Below are positions 34,666 through 46,563 of a DNA stretch of 64,000 nt, one piece after another. How positions within the stretch are numbered: the stretch's first letter is position 1; the number at the start of each line of letters is the position of its first letter. Source of the DNA: Eleginops maclovinus. Lineage: Eukaryota > Chordata > Actinopteri > Perciformes > Eleginopidae. Made by a program: the position numbers and the translations under genes. The notes under the pieces are model-generated. The model searched no databases and was not told where the DNA came from. It saw only the letters and a list, made by a program, of their open reading frames with translations. The DNA lies in contig NC_086356.1 in the NCBI RefSeq assembly GCF_036324505.1, positions 16,417,744 through 16,481,743 of the forward strand, read 5' to 3'.

Positions 34666-36149
34666 AACAGAAAACACACATCTCCGACAGCTTATTTTTA
34701 AAAGGTCTGTCTATTTTTTTTTATCTCTTTCATCCTGACCATCTGGGGATCTTTTTCCTTTGTTCAGTGTTAGAATATAACTCAGTAGAATTATTTAAAG
34801 TCTAGTACTAAAGCACCGTTACATTGTTTTTGGACTACATTTTATCTTTTTAAGTATATATGTACTATTATGTCTTTTTTACTTGTACTTTTACTCCACA
34901 ACATCTCAGGGGGACATTTTTTCTCCATTGTCGAGATTCGCAATTTTTTAAATAATCCTCTTAATAATCAAACTTCTTATGATGAAAATAATGAGTTGCA
35001 GTTTATAAAAGGAAAAAATGAGCTCTACTTTATTAACATTATGTTGAATAATTAATATACCAATCGTTCTTCTACTTGCATACTTTTACTGAAGTTATAT
35101 TTTCTCTGCAGCACTAAACAGAGTATTTCTTACAGTTTGGTTTAACTATTTAAAAAAAAAGTTCTATATATTCCTCTAGCCTTTGGATTTTCCTCTCACA
35201 GTCCAGTCAAGCGTTGCTGGCGGTTCTTCCCCGCCGTCTTTCTGCGGCCATGGCCAGCCGCTCTGTCGGACACTGGTTTACTCTCTCCCTGTGTGTCCTG
35301 CCAGTCACTAACCTCCCTCTTTCCTCCCCCGCCCAGAGAGGGTGAGGAGTGCCAGTTCCTCTTCGCCCAGCCCTGACCTCAGCGCTGACACGCAGGCCAT
35401 GTTTTGACAGCGGGCCACGCGCTGACCACGGCTGCGGGGCAGGGCGGTGCGTGACTGCCCTGATGTTCTCTTCATTGTTGTTTCAGTGATTATTAAGGGC
35501 AGATCTTTTTTGAGAAACAATCAAACAGCAGGAGGATGTGATTCACTCCACTGTAGCACAAAACGTACCTGCACTAACTCGCCTTTAAGGGCTGCAAATC
35601 CAGCTTAAATTATTTCAATGTCACGGTTGTTAATGGAGACATTTAGTGCTGGTTCAGGCTTTTCAACCCTGCCAGGGATTACATTGTGGGAGAAGTACTG
35701 AATCATGTGAGACGTGGGCAAATGTAACCAACATGTACAGACTGAAAAAACGTTTTTCCAACCATCCAAAAAAAGCTTTTTATAAGGCTTTAAACATTTT
35801 TTATTTAATCGTCATTTTATCCAGAATCCAGTCCAAAGTAATTGCCATTCTTCACCATTAACAGGCAGCATCTAAATATAAAAAACAACATGCAAACACT
35901 TCACTTTTTTATTCAATATAGAGTTTGCAGTTCACCTTTGCTTTCGTTAATAAGTCTGTCTTTTCCACTTGCTGTATGATCATCTGACTGCTCGTGTTTC
36001 CTGTCTACTCCTATCGTCAAAGCATTCCCAAATCTCAGTAGAAAACGTGTTCAGTGAAGTGTTAATATTACAGATGAAAACTAGAAGGACACTTGGAGAG
36101 AATAGACATGCAGAAAGGCAAATCACCTGTAAAATGTTATGGTTTCTTC

Positions 36150-36271
36150 CTGACCAATGCTTCACCTTTCCACCAAGTTTCATGAAAATTGAACCAGAAG
36201 TGTTTCCGTAATCCTGCTGACAGACAAAGAAACAAACAGAGCTGGAAACTCTTCGGTGGAGGTAATGATGG
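36150..36271 (+). repeat. Teleost interspersed repeat fragment (AAGTTTCATGAAAAT type)
   Basis: CACCAAGTTTCATGAAAATT, then GTAATCCTGCTGACAGACAA, then CGGTGGAGGTAATGATGG appear in the order I know from a dispersed fish repeat that ends in 'cctccttggcggaggtaat'. Probably a truncated SINE or LINE 3' end; the class is uncertain. Confidence 0.55.
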
Positions 36272-36540
36272 CCAAAACTTCAACTTCCAAAATGAAAACC
36301 AGCTTGTAGGAAACATGAATTTGTTTTGAAATGGATAAACAAAATATGTAATGTACAGTTTAGCAAAGTTGGTAGCAAACCCACGGTCACATACAGTGAG
36401 GGATGTTTGTCCAATCATTGTAATGCACTCAGTGTGTGTGTTTGGCTTCTGTTTGTGTGTGTGCACTATGTGAGCTGAATGGTCCTATTATGTGTAATGA
36501 ATGCAGACAGTGCTGTAACAGCTGGTGTTTTAATGCTGTA

Positions 36541-36542
<2 letters not shown>

Positions 36543-36624
<82 letters not shown>
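36543..36624. repeat. (GT)41 microsatellite
   Basis: Eighty-two bases of uninterrupted GT. Cys-Val or Thr-His open frames across it are artefacts of the dinucleotide. Confidence 0.96.
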
Positions 36625-36626
<2 letters not shown>

Positions 36627-36814
36627 CATGGTGGCTCTCACTCATTGTGTTTGCAGCAACCACAGGATATAAATCATTAGCGTGACCCAGGTCATATGTC
36701 ACCTGAATACAGCTCTATAGGCAGCAGAGAGGAAAGTGAGTGTGACTCACATTAGCAAAGCTGAAAAACAGTGGAGGACATTGTGCTGTACGTGTTAGTG
36801 TAAGTATCACATGC

Positions 36815-36926
<112 letters not shown>

Positions 36927-39279
36927 ACGGCAATAAAGGCATACAACTGAGAGTGCTAGAAGTTAGAAAAAGCTGTAAAACCAAAGTACGTTCCCCTATA
37001 ATTAAGAATAAAAAGAGACCAAAGAAAAAACAACATAACTGTACATACATTTCATTACGGCCTCAGGCTCTTAAGATAAGCCTCATAATTTGAGCGCCAT
37101 GTGATCCATCTTTTCTCTGTGTTAAAAATAAATACATTTAAAGGCACGGAAATATGTGTACAATTATCTGCAGATACCAAATACTGTGCATAAAAATGTT
37201 AAATGATATTGAACAAGACGTCATGTTGTAATTTCCCGTTATTCATTCGAATTTCAAACCTTTATTCATTTCACCTAGGGCCGATAAGTTACGAGCAGCT
37301 TGTTCACAGAGAAAAACGGTAACATACAACAACATAAAAACAAACAAATACACCATGGCGTTCAAATGTGGAATACAATATTTATAATAGGTTAGAAAAA
37401 AACAACTTGAGGTGCAATAAAAAGTTAGATTGCAGAGAGAAAGTAGGTGAAATATAACAACGCCATGATGGCAACACAGAGACTTGCAAAAAAAGGCCCT
37501 TAAGAAGACAAAATGCTTTCTGCTCAAGGCCTTTGTTCTTCTTTGTCTTTAATTTGGGTCAATGACTCCCTTCTTAACCTCTCGTCCATTTCCTTCCACC
37601 AGATGTGAGGCAGTGGGGTCATGTCAGGGGCGGGGAGGTCAAATCTTGTGAGAGTCCAGTTTTCCAACTTTGTCTTCCCACCTGCAGGATTCAATCAAAA
37701 GACAGATGCTGTGATCTCTTCTTGTGTCTGACATCAATCTAAGCCTTGAGTCTGACACATGGAGAGGGAAAGAACTGATAGAGAGGGATAACATGGGAAA
37801 AGGACGGAAGTGGAGGACAGCTCCTGTTGAACATGATTTATTTTGAATAAATCTGAATAAATGTAAGGTCAACTCAACTAGACCTTTCATAAAGCCAAAC
37901 CTTTCTCTGTTCCTGTCACTATGCCTCTCGTTTTTCTTTCATTTTCCCGATTAAATTACATCTGTTAGCTGGAGCTGGCTGGCTAAATAATCTGATTTTT
38001 AGCTTATTTGGTTAAAAAGGACTTATCCAGCTGACTTTGTAATACTTAAAGCTGAATGGGTTTGAAAGAGGTCTTAAATAAGCAGGTGAAAGGCTGTTTG
38101 TATCAATGGCTGATGCTGAAAAGTCCTAATATTCATAATTTTTGCACCCTTCACAATGATGACGGAATTTTCCATTACGAAAATAAGCACAATGACTGCT
38201 TTCCCAACATTTATTTGGCCACAGTTAATAGTGTAATTATCCGATGACATGATGGTGGCCTTGGAAGAAACCATTCTGTAAGCTGGCTAGCCAGACACGC
38301 TAACAATTGCACAATCTGTTTTATCCATTTCTTAACCTATTGCCATTGTGTTTTAGGGAGGCAAAAAAAAGACACCATTGTTCAAACTCCTAATGCATGT
38401 TTCAATAAAAGGACAAATACAAAGCTTGCCTAGTTAAAGCTAAGCTAGATTTTGACAGTCCCTTTAAGGAGCTAGTTAAATGTACAACAAATGGTGTTGT
38501 CTAGTTATTTAAAAAACATCGCCTTTGGTGAGAACAAATAGATAAGACTTTTGGCTTATTAGTTCCCCGACACCTTGCCAACCAATAGCAGGCGAGAAAG
38601 ACTTTGAGATGTTCTGCCAACACAGTCGCAGCCAAGTACAGTACTCAGAATGAGAGGCATTAACCAAATCTTGAGTAGGGTGGCAGACATCAGATTGCAG
38701 AGGGCTGCAAAACAAATATGTCACTGTCAGTGAGGCCATGCAGCAGGCATTTAGGGGATTGCATTAAGTCGATGGATCAGCTGAATAGCAAACTAAGCTA
38801 ATGTGGAACAGGGGCCTCTGGAAACTATTTGCTTGACATGGTGGGAGGCGGAGGAGAACAGAGTGGAGGAGTGAAGCTGTCCCTAATCTTCTATCTTCTA
38901 TTAATTCTTTCTGTCTATTTTCCCACCTTTTTGTCTTTTTTATTTAAGCTGACAGGCTGAACTGGAGGGCGTGGGATGGCCAGTGGGGGAATGAGGATGA
39001 GAGAACAGTGTAAGAAGGGAGGAGACCGATGAAATGAGATAAAGACGAGCAGCAGGGTGAACAGCAGTGACAGAAATGAGAATGTAGAATGATTACTGGA
39101 GAGGAAACAAAGAGAAATGCTGCGTTGAGTTAAAAACAAAGGTAGGAGTTCCCTTAAGTGAATCAGTATTTATTTGTGTGTCCGAGGAGATGTCAAGGTT
39201 TGTTTTTCCCATGTACACAGAACTTTATGCCTAGAGATCGTATCAACATTTTTCAAGTTTTCTTTTTCTAGATAATATT

Positions 39280-39287
39280 ACCACAAG
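39280..39287. repeat. Left target-site duplication of hAT element
   Basis: ACCACAAG, repeated exactly at 43810-43817 on the other side of the element. Eight bases is the hAT duplication length. Confidence 0.95.
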
Positions 39288-40771
39288 CAGAGCTGGGCAG
39301 TATTTTAACTACATGTATTTGAAATACGTATTTAAAATACTTTTCAGTATTTTGCATTTTGTATTTTTACAAGATTGGAAAAAATGAAATGTAGTTTGTA
39401 TTTAAATACTTTGAGGTGCTGTATTTGGGTATTTTAAATACAAAAATACTTTGCAAAAAACCTTTTTTTTAAATCAGTAAAACTAAGCGAATCACCAGAG
39501 ATCTTTGGGTCAAGACGTAAATCACGTGACACGCCCAATCGAGACTTGAATGCGACCATTTTTTCTCCGCGACGTCAGCAGTCATCACTACTACAGCAGT
39601 GAAGAGGACCTGCACCTACACGGCTCTGTTGCTGGCTTTTCGAGGCATGAAACAACACTAAGGTGAAATGTTTTGTATAAAAAAAATGCTACAGTCTTCC
39701 CACACACATTGTCAACAGAATTACACCATAAGCACTAGACTATTTTCGAGTGTTAGCTTTCTCTTGAATGATGAGTGTTTGATAGGCAGGGGTTGATAAA
39801 TGACGGTCAGTCAAATTGCTTAGGTCAGCGAAATTGAGCAAGTTTCTTAGAGTGTAGCCTAGGTAGCTTATCAAATATAGACCAGAGAGGTCAAACATGA
39901 ATGCTTGACTCGCAAAAGGTAAACTAGTACTAAACGTAAGATATGGTGATTAAATTAGTCACTCTCACTGAGGACAGTTAGGAGATCCAATTTTAAATTG
40001 GATGAAACGGTAGAGGAACACGGCCATATTATTTGATGTTAAACGAGAAAGGACCCGTTTCTATGACCCCCAATAAAACAAATAACGCCAGTTTTGTGTT
40101 TAAACCCGTAATAGCCCCTGTATCGGCCTAGTGATGTTGTAGGAGCCCTCGCAGGCATGTTCCCTCCCACGGCAAGACCTCGAGCTGGCGAATTCCTTTT
40201 CCACTCGGTACCAAATTCTATTACCAAACGAAAGAATGAGATAGGCTAAACTGGGCTCATAACAATGTTTTGAGCCCAGAACGATCCATAACTATAACCT
40301 GTCAATAAAGTACTTATTTATTTATTGTGAAAAAACGTGAGAAAATTGTGTTGTTTAGGGGCTTGGGCCACTTGACAAATGTCCATCATAGAGCAGTAGG
40401 CTAGGTCTAAGCATTTCTGAATAATATTAAGTCTTCTATGTTGATTCATACTAACTAATTATATGGAGATTCAGTTCCTGTTAGAGCTCCAACCAAAGCT
40501 AGGGAGGATCCTTGAAAACCCACTTTTATATAATCTTAAACTACACATTTAGCTTCTAAAATCATATTCACACTTGGCTTTTTTTTTTTTTAATAGTCCA
40601 TTAGAGACCAATACAGTAGGCTGTATTAAGCATTTCTAGGGCATATTATTTATTTTATATTTGTATTTATTGAAAACTAATTCAGTATCTGTAGATCACT
40701 AGATTTGGAGTCACTGCCTGTTATGGCGCATAGTAGTTAGTTTTGTGCATGGAGCTTAGCTCAGCTGTTAG

Positions 40772-41084
40772 CAGAGATGTCAAAAGTAAAAGTTAAAAAA
40801 AAAAGAAAGAAAAGAAACACAGTTTCCTTCCAACACAGGTAACTTATCTGAGTAACCAGTAGACCTGTGTACTTGTCTTACGATCAGCTGACTACACTGG
40901 TTGGATCAAGTTTGTGGTGGGTCCTTGTTAGATTGTTAGAAGTGTTTTTCAGTAACAACGCAGTCTATCTATCCCATTAGGTACAATGGAGTAAATGGTC
41001 TAACAGCTATGTAATAGGCTACCACGTGCTAGTGTTGTACTTACACCAGAAAATGTACTTTTACTTTTACTTTTGACACCTCTG
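40772..41084. mobile_element. 313-bp hAT MITE nested inside the hAT element
   Basis: It starts CAGAGATGTCAAAAGTAAAA and ends inversely TTTTACTTTTGACACCTCTG. The flanks are GCTGTTAG (40764-40771) and GCTTTTAG (41085-41092), an 8-bp duplication with one mismatch. The CAGAGNTGTCAAAAGT ends resemble those of Tol2-like families rather than the ends of the host element, so it was probably mobilised by a different transposase. Non-coding. Confidence 0.85.
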
Positions 41085-41316
41085 GCTTTTAGTTTTTCCA
41101 CTTCCAAACGCTTTATCATTAGTATCCTAGGTAATATTTCACTTGGCAGGTTAGAAGAGCCCTTTCATGCAAGTGCATATAGTAGTCAGTTTCGGATTTA
41201 ATTGTTTTTCCTTTTTTTATGATGTGATTTAAGTGTGTGTCTGTTGAAGAGTAACTGACTAACAACTTTTTTTTTGACAATTTCGTTTGAAATAGAGGAT
41301 GTCCCACTGAACTGAG

Positions 41317-43532
41317 ATGAGTGACAATCATGATGATGAAGAGGCGTCAGGTGAGCCTCAAGCCACCACATCTTCAGAAGGTACCACTGGGCCTAGGTGT
41401 GCCATATTGGATGGGAAATTCTTCAAAGTAGTATCTCAAAATCCAAGTGGAAAGATAGAAGCTGAGTGTCAGCTGTGCACAACCAAGAAAGCCATTATTT
41501 GTGGCTCTTATCAAGCAACAACAAATTTCAAGACACATTTGAAAAGAAAACACCCAGAGAATCTACAGGAATTTGAAAATTACAAAAAGGAAAGTGCAAG
41601 TGGCCAGCAGAAGAAAGCCAAAACATCATTAAGGCAGACTCGTTTGTTTGACCATGCTAGCCCAACAATATCACAAAGTAAAGTCGACTCCCTTGTGAAA
41701 TCCTTTGTTGTCAAAGGAATGCACTCATTAGCCACCGTTGAACAAACAGAATTCATCGAGCTTGTGCAGGGACTTCACCCAGGTGCCAATGTAATGTCCA
41801 GACGGACACTCGGACGACGGATTGATGAAGAATTTGCAACAAAAAAAGCATTCCTAAAAGAGACGCTTAAAAATGTTCGCCGTGTTTGTACAACAGTGGA
41901 TATTTGGTCAACAAAGAAAACCAGTTATTTGGGAGCAACAGTACATTGGATCAATGGAGACACGCTGGAAAGGCAGTCAGCCGCTCTTGCCGTTAGGCAT
42001 TTTCCAGGCCCCATACTTATAACCGAATAGCAGAACTGTTGGATGAGATTCACACAGAATATGGGCTGTCTTCAGACACCATTGTGTCTACAGTTACTGA
42101 TAATGCATCCAACTTTGCAAAGGCCTTTAAAGAGTTCAGTGTCACTGGAAAAACAAATGACCCAGATGAAGTTGAAGAGCTGGACGATGAGCTGTCCTTC
42201 CTGGTCATAGATCCTGAGAGAGAAGAAGCATCTGAGTGTTCCATCATTTTACCACCACACCTCCGGTGTGCGACACATACTCTGAGTTTAATCTCAACTA
42301 CTGATGTCAAGAAATCGATCACTAGCAATGCAACTCTCAGCAGGCTGAATCATTCAACGATGGCGAAGTGCTCAGCATTATGGACAGCATCTGGCAGACC
42401 AAAGAGTGCTGAAACGCTAGGCAAAGTAATCGAGCAGCAACTCAAGACACCCTGCATTACAAGGTGGAATTCTCTGCATGACTCCTTGAGTCAGTTGTCA
42501 TTCTTGCGTGACAAGCTCCCTGATGCCATGACTGCCCTGCAACTTCCACCATTCAGGGAAGTCGAACTGGACTACATTGAGGAATTTTGCAGAGTGTTAC
42601 GACCGATTGCCATCTCAATAGATCGGCTTCAAGGGCAATCTGCATGCTATTATGGTGAGCTGTTGCCAACACTTTTCACCATTCAAGCCAAGCTGGAGGA
42701 TCTGCAAGCATCAAACTTGAGGTACTGCTCACACGTTCTTCAAGCAACCATAGCAGGGTTCAAAAAACGCTTCCACAATTTTCTGATGCTGGAGCATGAC
42801 GTGAATGAGGCCATCCTGGCAACCACAACACACCCATACTTTAAGATGAGGTGGTTACCCCAGAGGTTGGCTTCTGAGAAGAGGCGAATACAGCAACTGA
42901 TGCTGCACTCAGCAGACGAACTCGGACTTCTCTCAGAGAGTGACGGGACCACACCGAGCACAGAGGAGAATGACGAATTCTTTGTGTTCACTGATCAAGG
43001 TGAGAAGAATTTCTTTACACTTTAAAATACTTAATTATGTAATTTACAATAGCATGTTTTACCTTTTGGTGACAATTTCAGTATTTATACTTTGAAGAAT
43101 GCATTATTTGGTCCTCGGGGGGGAGTTTGTGCTAGGTATTGCTATGACCCTGTCTGATTGTTGTCTATCTGTCTGTTTGTCCATGCATAGTGTCTGGCAG
43201 AGGCCAGCTTGCCATCTCTGATTGCTCTTGTTTTTTTTCTGTTGTCTTCAATCTCTACAGGAACAGTCAACCAGCTGGAGGCCGAGGCCTTGCCCAGCCA
43301 CAGCAAGGCGGAACTGGAGACCCTTCATTTTTTGGAGGATCCCAGAAAAGACCTGGCTTCACTAAATGCATACCCTTTGATGAAACAGCTTTTTGTGAGA
43401 TTTAACACAACCCTACCATCCTCAGCCCCGGTTGAGCGCCTGTTTTCTTTTGCTGGCTTAGTGAACCGGCCTCACAGAAGGTCATTAACACCAGATATGC
43501 TGGAGAAGTTGGTTGTCCTGAAGAACAACTGA
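41317..43532 (+). pseudogene. hAT (Tol2/Ac-like) transposase, two exons, one frameshift
   Basis: Exon 1 starts at ATG 41317 and ends at 42999 (TCAAG|GTGAG); exon 2 is 43261-43532 (CTACAG|GA), with matching phase. The N-terminus has a BED-type zinc finger (Cys51, Cys54, His74, His79). A conserved hAT Asp lies in TVDIWS (residue 195), followed by LGATVHWI. After the shift come VTDNASNFAKAF (second Asp), LRCATHTLSL and the Trp-containing RWNSLHDS. The C-terminal dimerisation domain in exon 2 has PVERLFSFAGLVN with the expected Glu. The order matches the Tol2 transposase. The reading frame breaks at about 42009-42030: one base appears missing in or near the C run 42009-42012, leading to TAG at 42028. 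The rest reads through, so this is a young, recently damaged copy or one sequencing error. Confidence 0.92.
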
Positions 43533-43817
43533 TCTGTTTTTCTGTTTAATATGGATAAAATAAAATGGATTTGAATGTAGCGTTAGCTGTCTCCTTTTTT
43601 ATTTATTGTACATTCCTCAGTTTACAGACAGTATTCAATACAGGCATTATCTCGCGTGTATTTTTGTATTTTCAAAATACAAAATACTTGTATTGTATTT
43701 AAATACATTTTCCAGACCAGTATTTTTGTATTTTATTTTGATACATTTTTTGATCAAGTATTTGTATTTTGTATCAAAATACTTTATGATGTATTTGTGC
43801 CCAGCTCTGACCACAAG

Positions 43818-44246
43818 TATAATTGAATAGCTTTCATATCCTCCTTCTGACTGCAACTCACTGCCTCTCAAATGTCCAAGAACAGAATGAATGGTGCACA
43901 CTTTCCAACAATATCTGCTCAATGGCCTTCGTGTTGTTGCAAATAAAAAGTAATGAATGGAAAAAAGTGTAGCTGTGGGAGAATGACAAGAGAGAGCGTT
44001 GCACACCTGGGCCAACGCCGGGCAAAAAGGGTTAATGTCCTAATAATGTTAGGATGTTGCAAAGGAGTGTTTAGCCGCTTTAGATTATTATGAAATCCCT
44101 AGGTATCACCTTTTATATTGGTATATCTATCTAGCATTGCATTATAGCATGTATTTTGTATCACATTGGACAGTTGTAAACTAATAGGTATGGAAAATGG
44201 TCCTGTGTAAAGTAGGTCCATCTGTCCACTGCTCCAGTTGAGACAG
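43818..44246. other. Short spacer between transposons
   Basis: No gene or element with ends is recognised between the hAT copy and the next Tc1 element. Confidence 0.5.
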
Positions 44247-44638
44247 TACAGTGCTCAGCGTAAATGAGTACACCCCCTTTGAAAAGTAACATTTTAAACA
44301 ATATCTCAATGAACACAAAAACAATTTCCAAAATGTTGACAAGACTAAGTTTAATGTAACATCTGTTTAACTTACAACATGAAAGTAAAATTAATAATAT
44401 AACTTAGATTACACATTTTTCAGTTTTACTCAAACAAGGGCGATGCAAAAATGAGTACACCCCACTGAAAGTCTCTAAAGCAAAGCTAAAGTTTAGACTA
44501 CAAATGTCTAATTTAACCATTATCAACCACAGGTGAGTCTAATGATCCATTACACAGCTGTCCAGCAGACAGTTGACTATGAAAGGGTGTTACTTAAAGA
44601 AAACCCCTTCCCATTTCATGTTGTTAGCAATGGCACCA

Positions 44639-44663
44639 CCATCCATCCATCCATCCATCCATC
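44639..44663. repeat. (ATCC)n tail of the Rex3-like LINE
   Basis: Six ATCC units, GGAT on the element's own strand, mark its 3' end. They abut the apparent Tc1 start region GCAATGGCACCAC. Confidence 0.9.
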
Positions 44664-44679
44664 TTCTCCCGCTTTTCCG

Positions 44680-45594
44680 TCAGGGTCGCGGAGGTAACAG
44701 CTCCAGCAGAGAGCCCCAAACTTCTCTTTCCCTTGCCACATCAACCAGCTCTGACTGGGGGATTCCAAGACGCTCCCAGGCCAGTGAAGAGATATAATCC
44801 CTCCACCTGGTCCTAGGTCTACCCCTCTGTCTCTTCCCAGCTGGACGTGCCTGGAACACCTCCCTAGGTAGGCGCCCAGGTGGCATCCTCACTAGGTGCC
44901 CGAACCACCTCAACTGGCTCTTTTCAACGCAAAGGAGCAGCGGTTCTACTTCGAGTCCCTCCCGGATGACTGAACTTCTCCCCTTATCCCTAAGGGAGAT
45001 GCCAGCCACCCTGCGGAGAAATCCCATTTCGGCCGCTTGTATCCGCGATCTCGTTCTTTCGGTCATGATGACCCATCCTTCATGACCATAGGTGAGGGTA
45101 GGAACGAAGATGGCCCGGTAGACAGAGAGCTTTGCCTTCTGGATCAGCTCTCTTTTCGTCACAACGGTGCGGTAAAGCGACTGCAGTACCGCTCCCGCTG
45201 CTCCGATTCTCCGGCCCATCTCACGCTCCATTGCTCCCTCAATCGATAACAAGACCCCGAGATACTTGAACTCCTTCACTTGGGGTAAGGCCTCATTCCC
45301 TACCTGGAGTGGACAGTCCATCGGTTTCCTGCTGAGAACCATGGCCTCAGATTTGGAGGTGCTGATCCTCATCCCAGCCGCTTCACACTCGGCCGCGAAC
45401 CGATCCAGTGAGTGCTGAAGGTCACAGACCGATGAAGCCATTAGGACCACATCATCTGCAAAAAGCAGTGGTGCAATCCTTAGCCCACCGAACTGCAGAC
45501 CCCCTCCCCCACGACTACGCCTAGAAATCCTGTCCATGAATATCACAAACAGGATTGGTGAGAAGGCGCAGCCCTGGCGGAGGCCAACCCTCAC
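44680..45594 (-). pseudogene. Rex3-like reverse transcriptase, C-terminal part
   Basis: An open stretch of 304 codons with the RT palm motif FADD (residues 45-48, about 45451-45462), a RISTSKSEAMVL thumb block, KEFKYLGVLL, and the long conserved C-terminal region TERTRSRIQAAEMGFLRRVA to LLELLPPRP. Upstream RT motifs lie in other frames at 45701-45904 and 45950-46195. The gene is broken and cannot make a full polyprotein. It is inserted antisense to the host Tc1 transposase. Confidence 0.88.
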
Positions 45595-45700
45595 CGGAAA
45601 TCGGTCCGACGTGCTACCGAGGACCCGGACACAGCTCAGAGTACAGAGATTGGATGGCCCTGAGTAGAGACCCCCTCACCCCATACTCCCGCAGCACCTC

Positions 45701-46195
45701 CTACAGTATCTCCCTGGGAACCCGGTCATACGCCTTCTCCAAATCCACAAAGCACATGTAGACCGGATGAGCGTACTCCCAGGCCCCCTCCAGGATCCTT
45801 GCGAGAGTGAAAAGCTGGTCCGTCGTTCCACGACCAGGACGAAAACCGCATTGTTCCTCTTCAATCTGAGGTTCGACAATCGGCCGGAGCCTCCTTTCCA
45901 GCACCTTAGAGTAAACTTTCCCAGGGAGGCTGAGTAATGTGATGCCTCTCTAGTTGGTACACACCCTCTGATCCCCCTTTTTAAAAAGAGGAACCACCAC
46001 CCCGGTCTGCCACTCCTTCGGTACTGTTTCCGACTTCCACGCAATGTTGATGAGACGTGTCAACCATGACAGTCCCTCAACACCCAGAGCCTTCAGCATT
46101 TCTGGGCGGATCTCATCCACCCCCGGGGCTTTGCCACTGTGGAGCTGTTTAACTACCTCAGTGACTTCCCCCCGTGAGATTGGAGTAGGGAGGCA
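45701..46195 (-). pseudogene. Rex3-like reverse transcriptase, fingers/palm part, frameshifted
   Basis: Two overlapping frames: HSGKAPGVDEIRPEMLKA and PKEWQTGVVVPLFKKGDQ at 45950-46195, then MLERRLRPIVEPQIEEEQCG to CFVDLEKAYDRVPREIL at 45701-45904. The AYD in the second holds an expected catalytic Asp of the palm. A frame change near 45950 and another before 45594 separate the parts. Confidence 0.82.
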
Positions 46196-46319
46196 ACCCT
46201 CTCGTCCACTGGGGTAAACTCCAACAAAGCGGCACTCAACCGGGGGCTTGTGAGTATCCCCACACCCGCTCTGCGCCTCACACCTTGGGCCACTCCGGAG
46301 AAAAATAGAGTCCAACCCC

Positions 46320-46518
46320 TATCAAGAAGTAAGGTTCCAGAGCTGACGCTGTGCGTAGAGGTGAGCCCCACCAGATCCAACTGGTAACGCTCCACCTCCC
46401 GCACAAGCTCCTTCCCCCCCAGAGAGGTGACATTCCACGTCTCCAAAGCCAGCTTCTGTTGCCTGGGTCTGGTCCGTCGAGACCCTCTGCTTTCACTGCC
46501 ACCCTTCTGGCAGCGCAC
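46320..46518 (-). pseudogene. Rex3-like AP endonuclease, N-terminal fragment
   Basis: The minus-strand frame reads LALETWNVTSLGGKELVREV and LDLVGLTSTHSVSSGT, then RAGVGILTSPRL and FTPVDERV (continuing to about 46196). These are the first blocks of the RTE-type endonuclease, including the Asn of WNV and the 'GLTSTH' strand (Gln/Glu replaced). The remaining endonuclease, with its GDFN and SDHH-type blocks, is absent. Confidence 0.75.
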
Positions 46519-46563
46519 CCGACCCCAAGGAAGTAGAAAGCCAAACTGGGGTGACTATTTCCC

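Larger units (their letters stand above)
39288..43809 (+). mobile_element. Tol2/Ac-like hAT transposon, 4.5 kb, with exact target duplication
   Basis: The ends are CAGAGCTGGGCA and its perfect inverse TGCCCAGCTCTG. Both subterminal regions are built from repeated GTATTTTGTATTT / AAATACAAAATA words (about 39300-39470 and 43660-43800), the usual clustered transposase-binding layout of hAT elements. The 8-bp duplication ACCACAAG is exact. One two-exon transposase gene lies at 41317-43532. About 2 kb of leader precedes it, holding a possible promoter near 39480-39660 and a nested MITE (40772-41084). Confidence 0.95.
44639..46545 (-). mobile_element. Rex3-like non-LTR retrotransposon (RTE clade), deleted copy
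   Basis: Reading on the minus strand: an AP-endonuclease N-terminus (LALETWNVTSLGGKELV, DLVGLTSTHS), then a jump into the reverse transcriptase (GKAPGVDEIRPEMLKALG, WQTGVVVPLFKKGD, EEQCGFRPGRGTTDQL, FVDLEKAYDRVPREIL, GLRQGCAFSPILF, LLFADDVVLM), the C-terminal RWRDYISSLAWERLGIPQ, and a (GGAT)n 3' tail at 44639-44663. The bases at 45993-46012 equal, on the minus strand, the Rex3 reverse PCR primer as I remember it, and 45556-45576 is close to the forward one. Most of the endonuclease and the RT start are deleted (junction near 46195), and there are frame breaks near 45600-45700 and 45955. The right-hand border is approximate. Confidence 0.85.
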
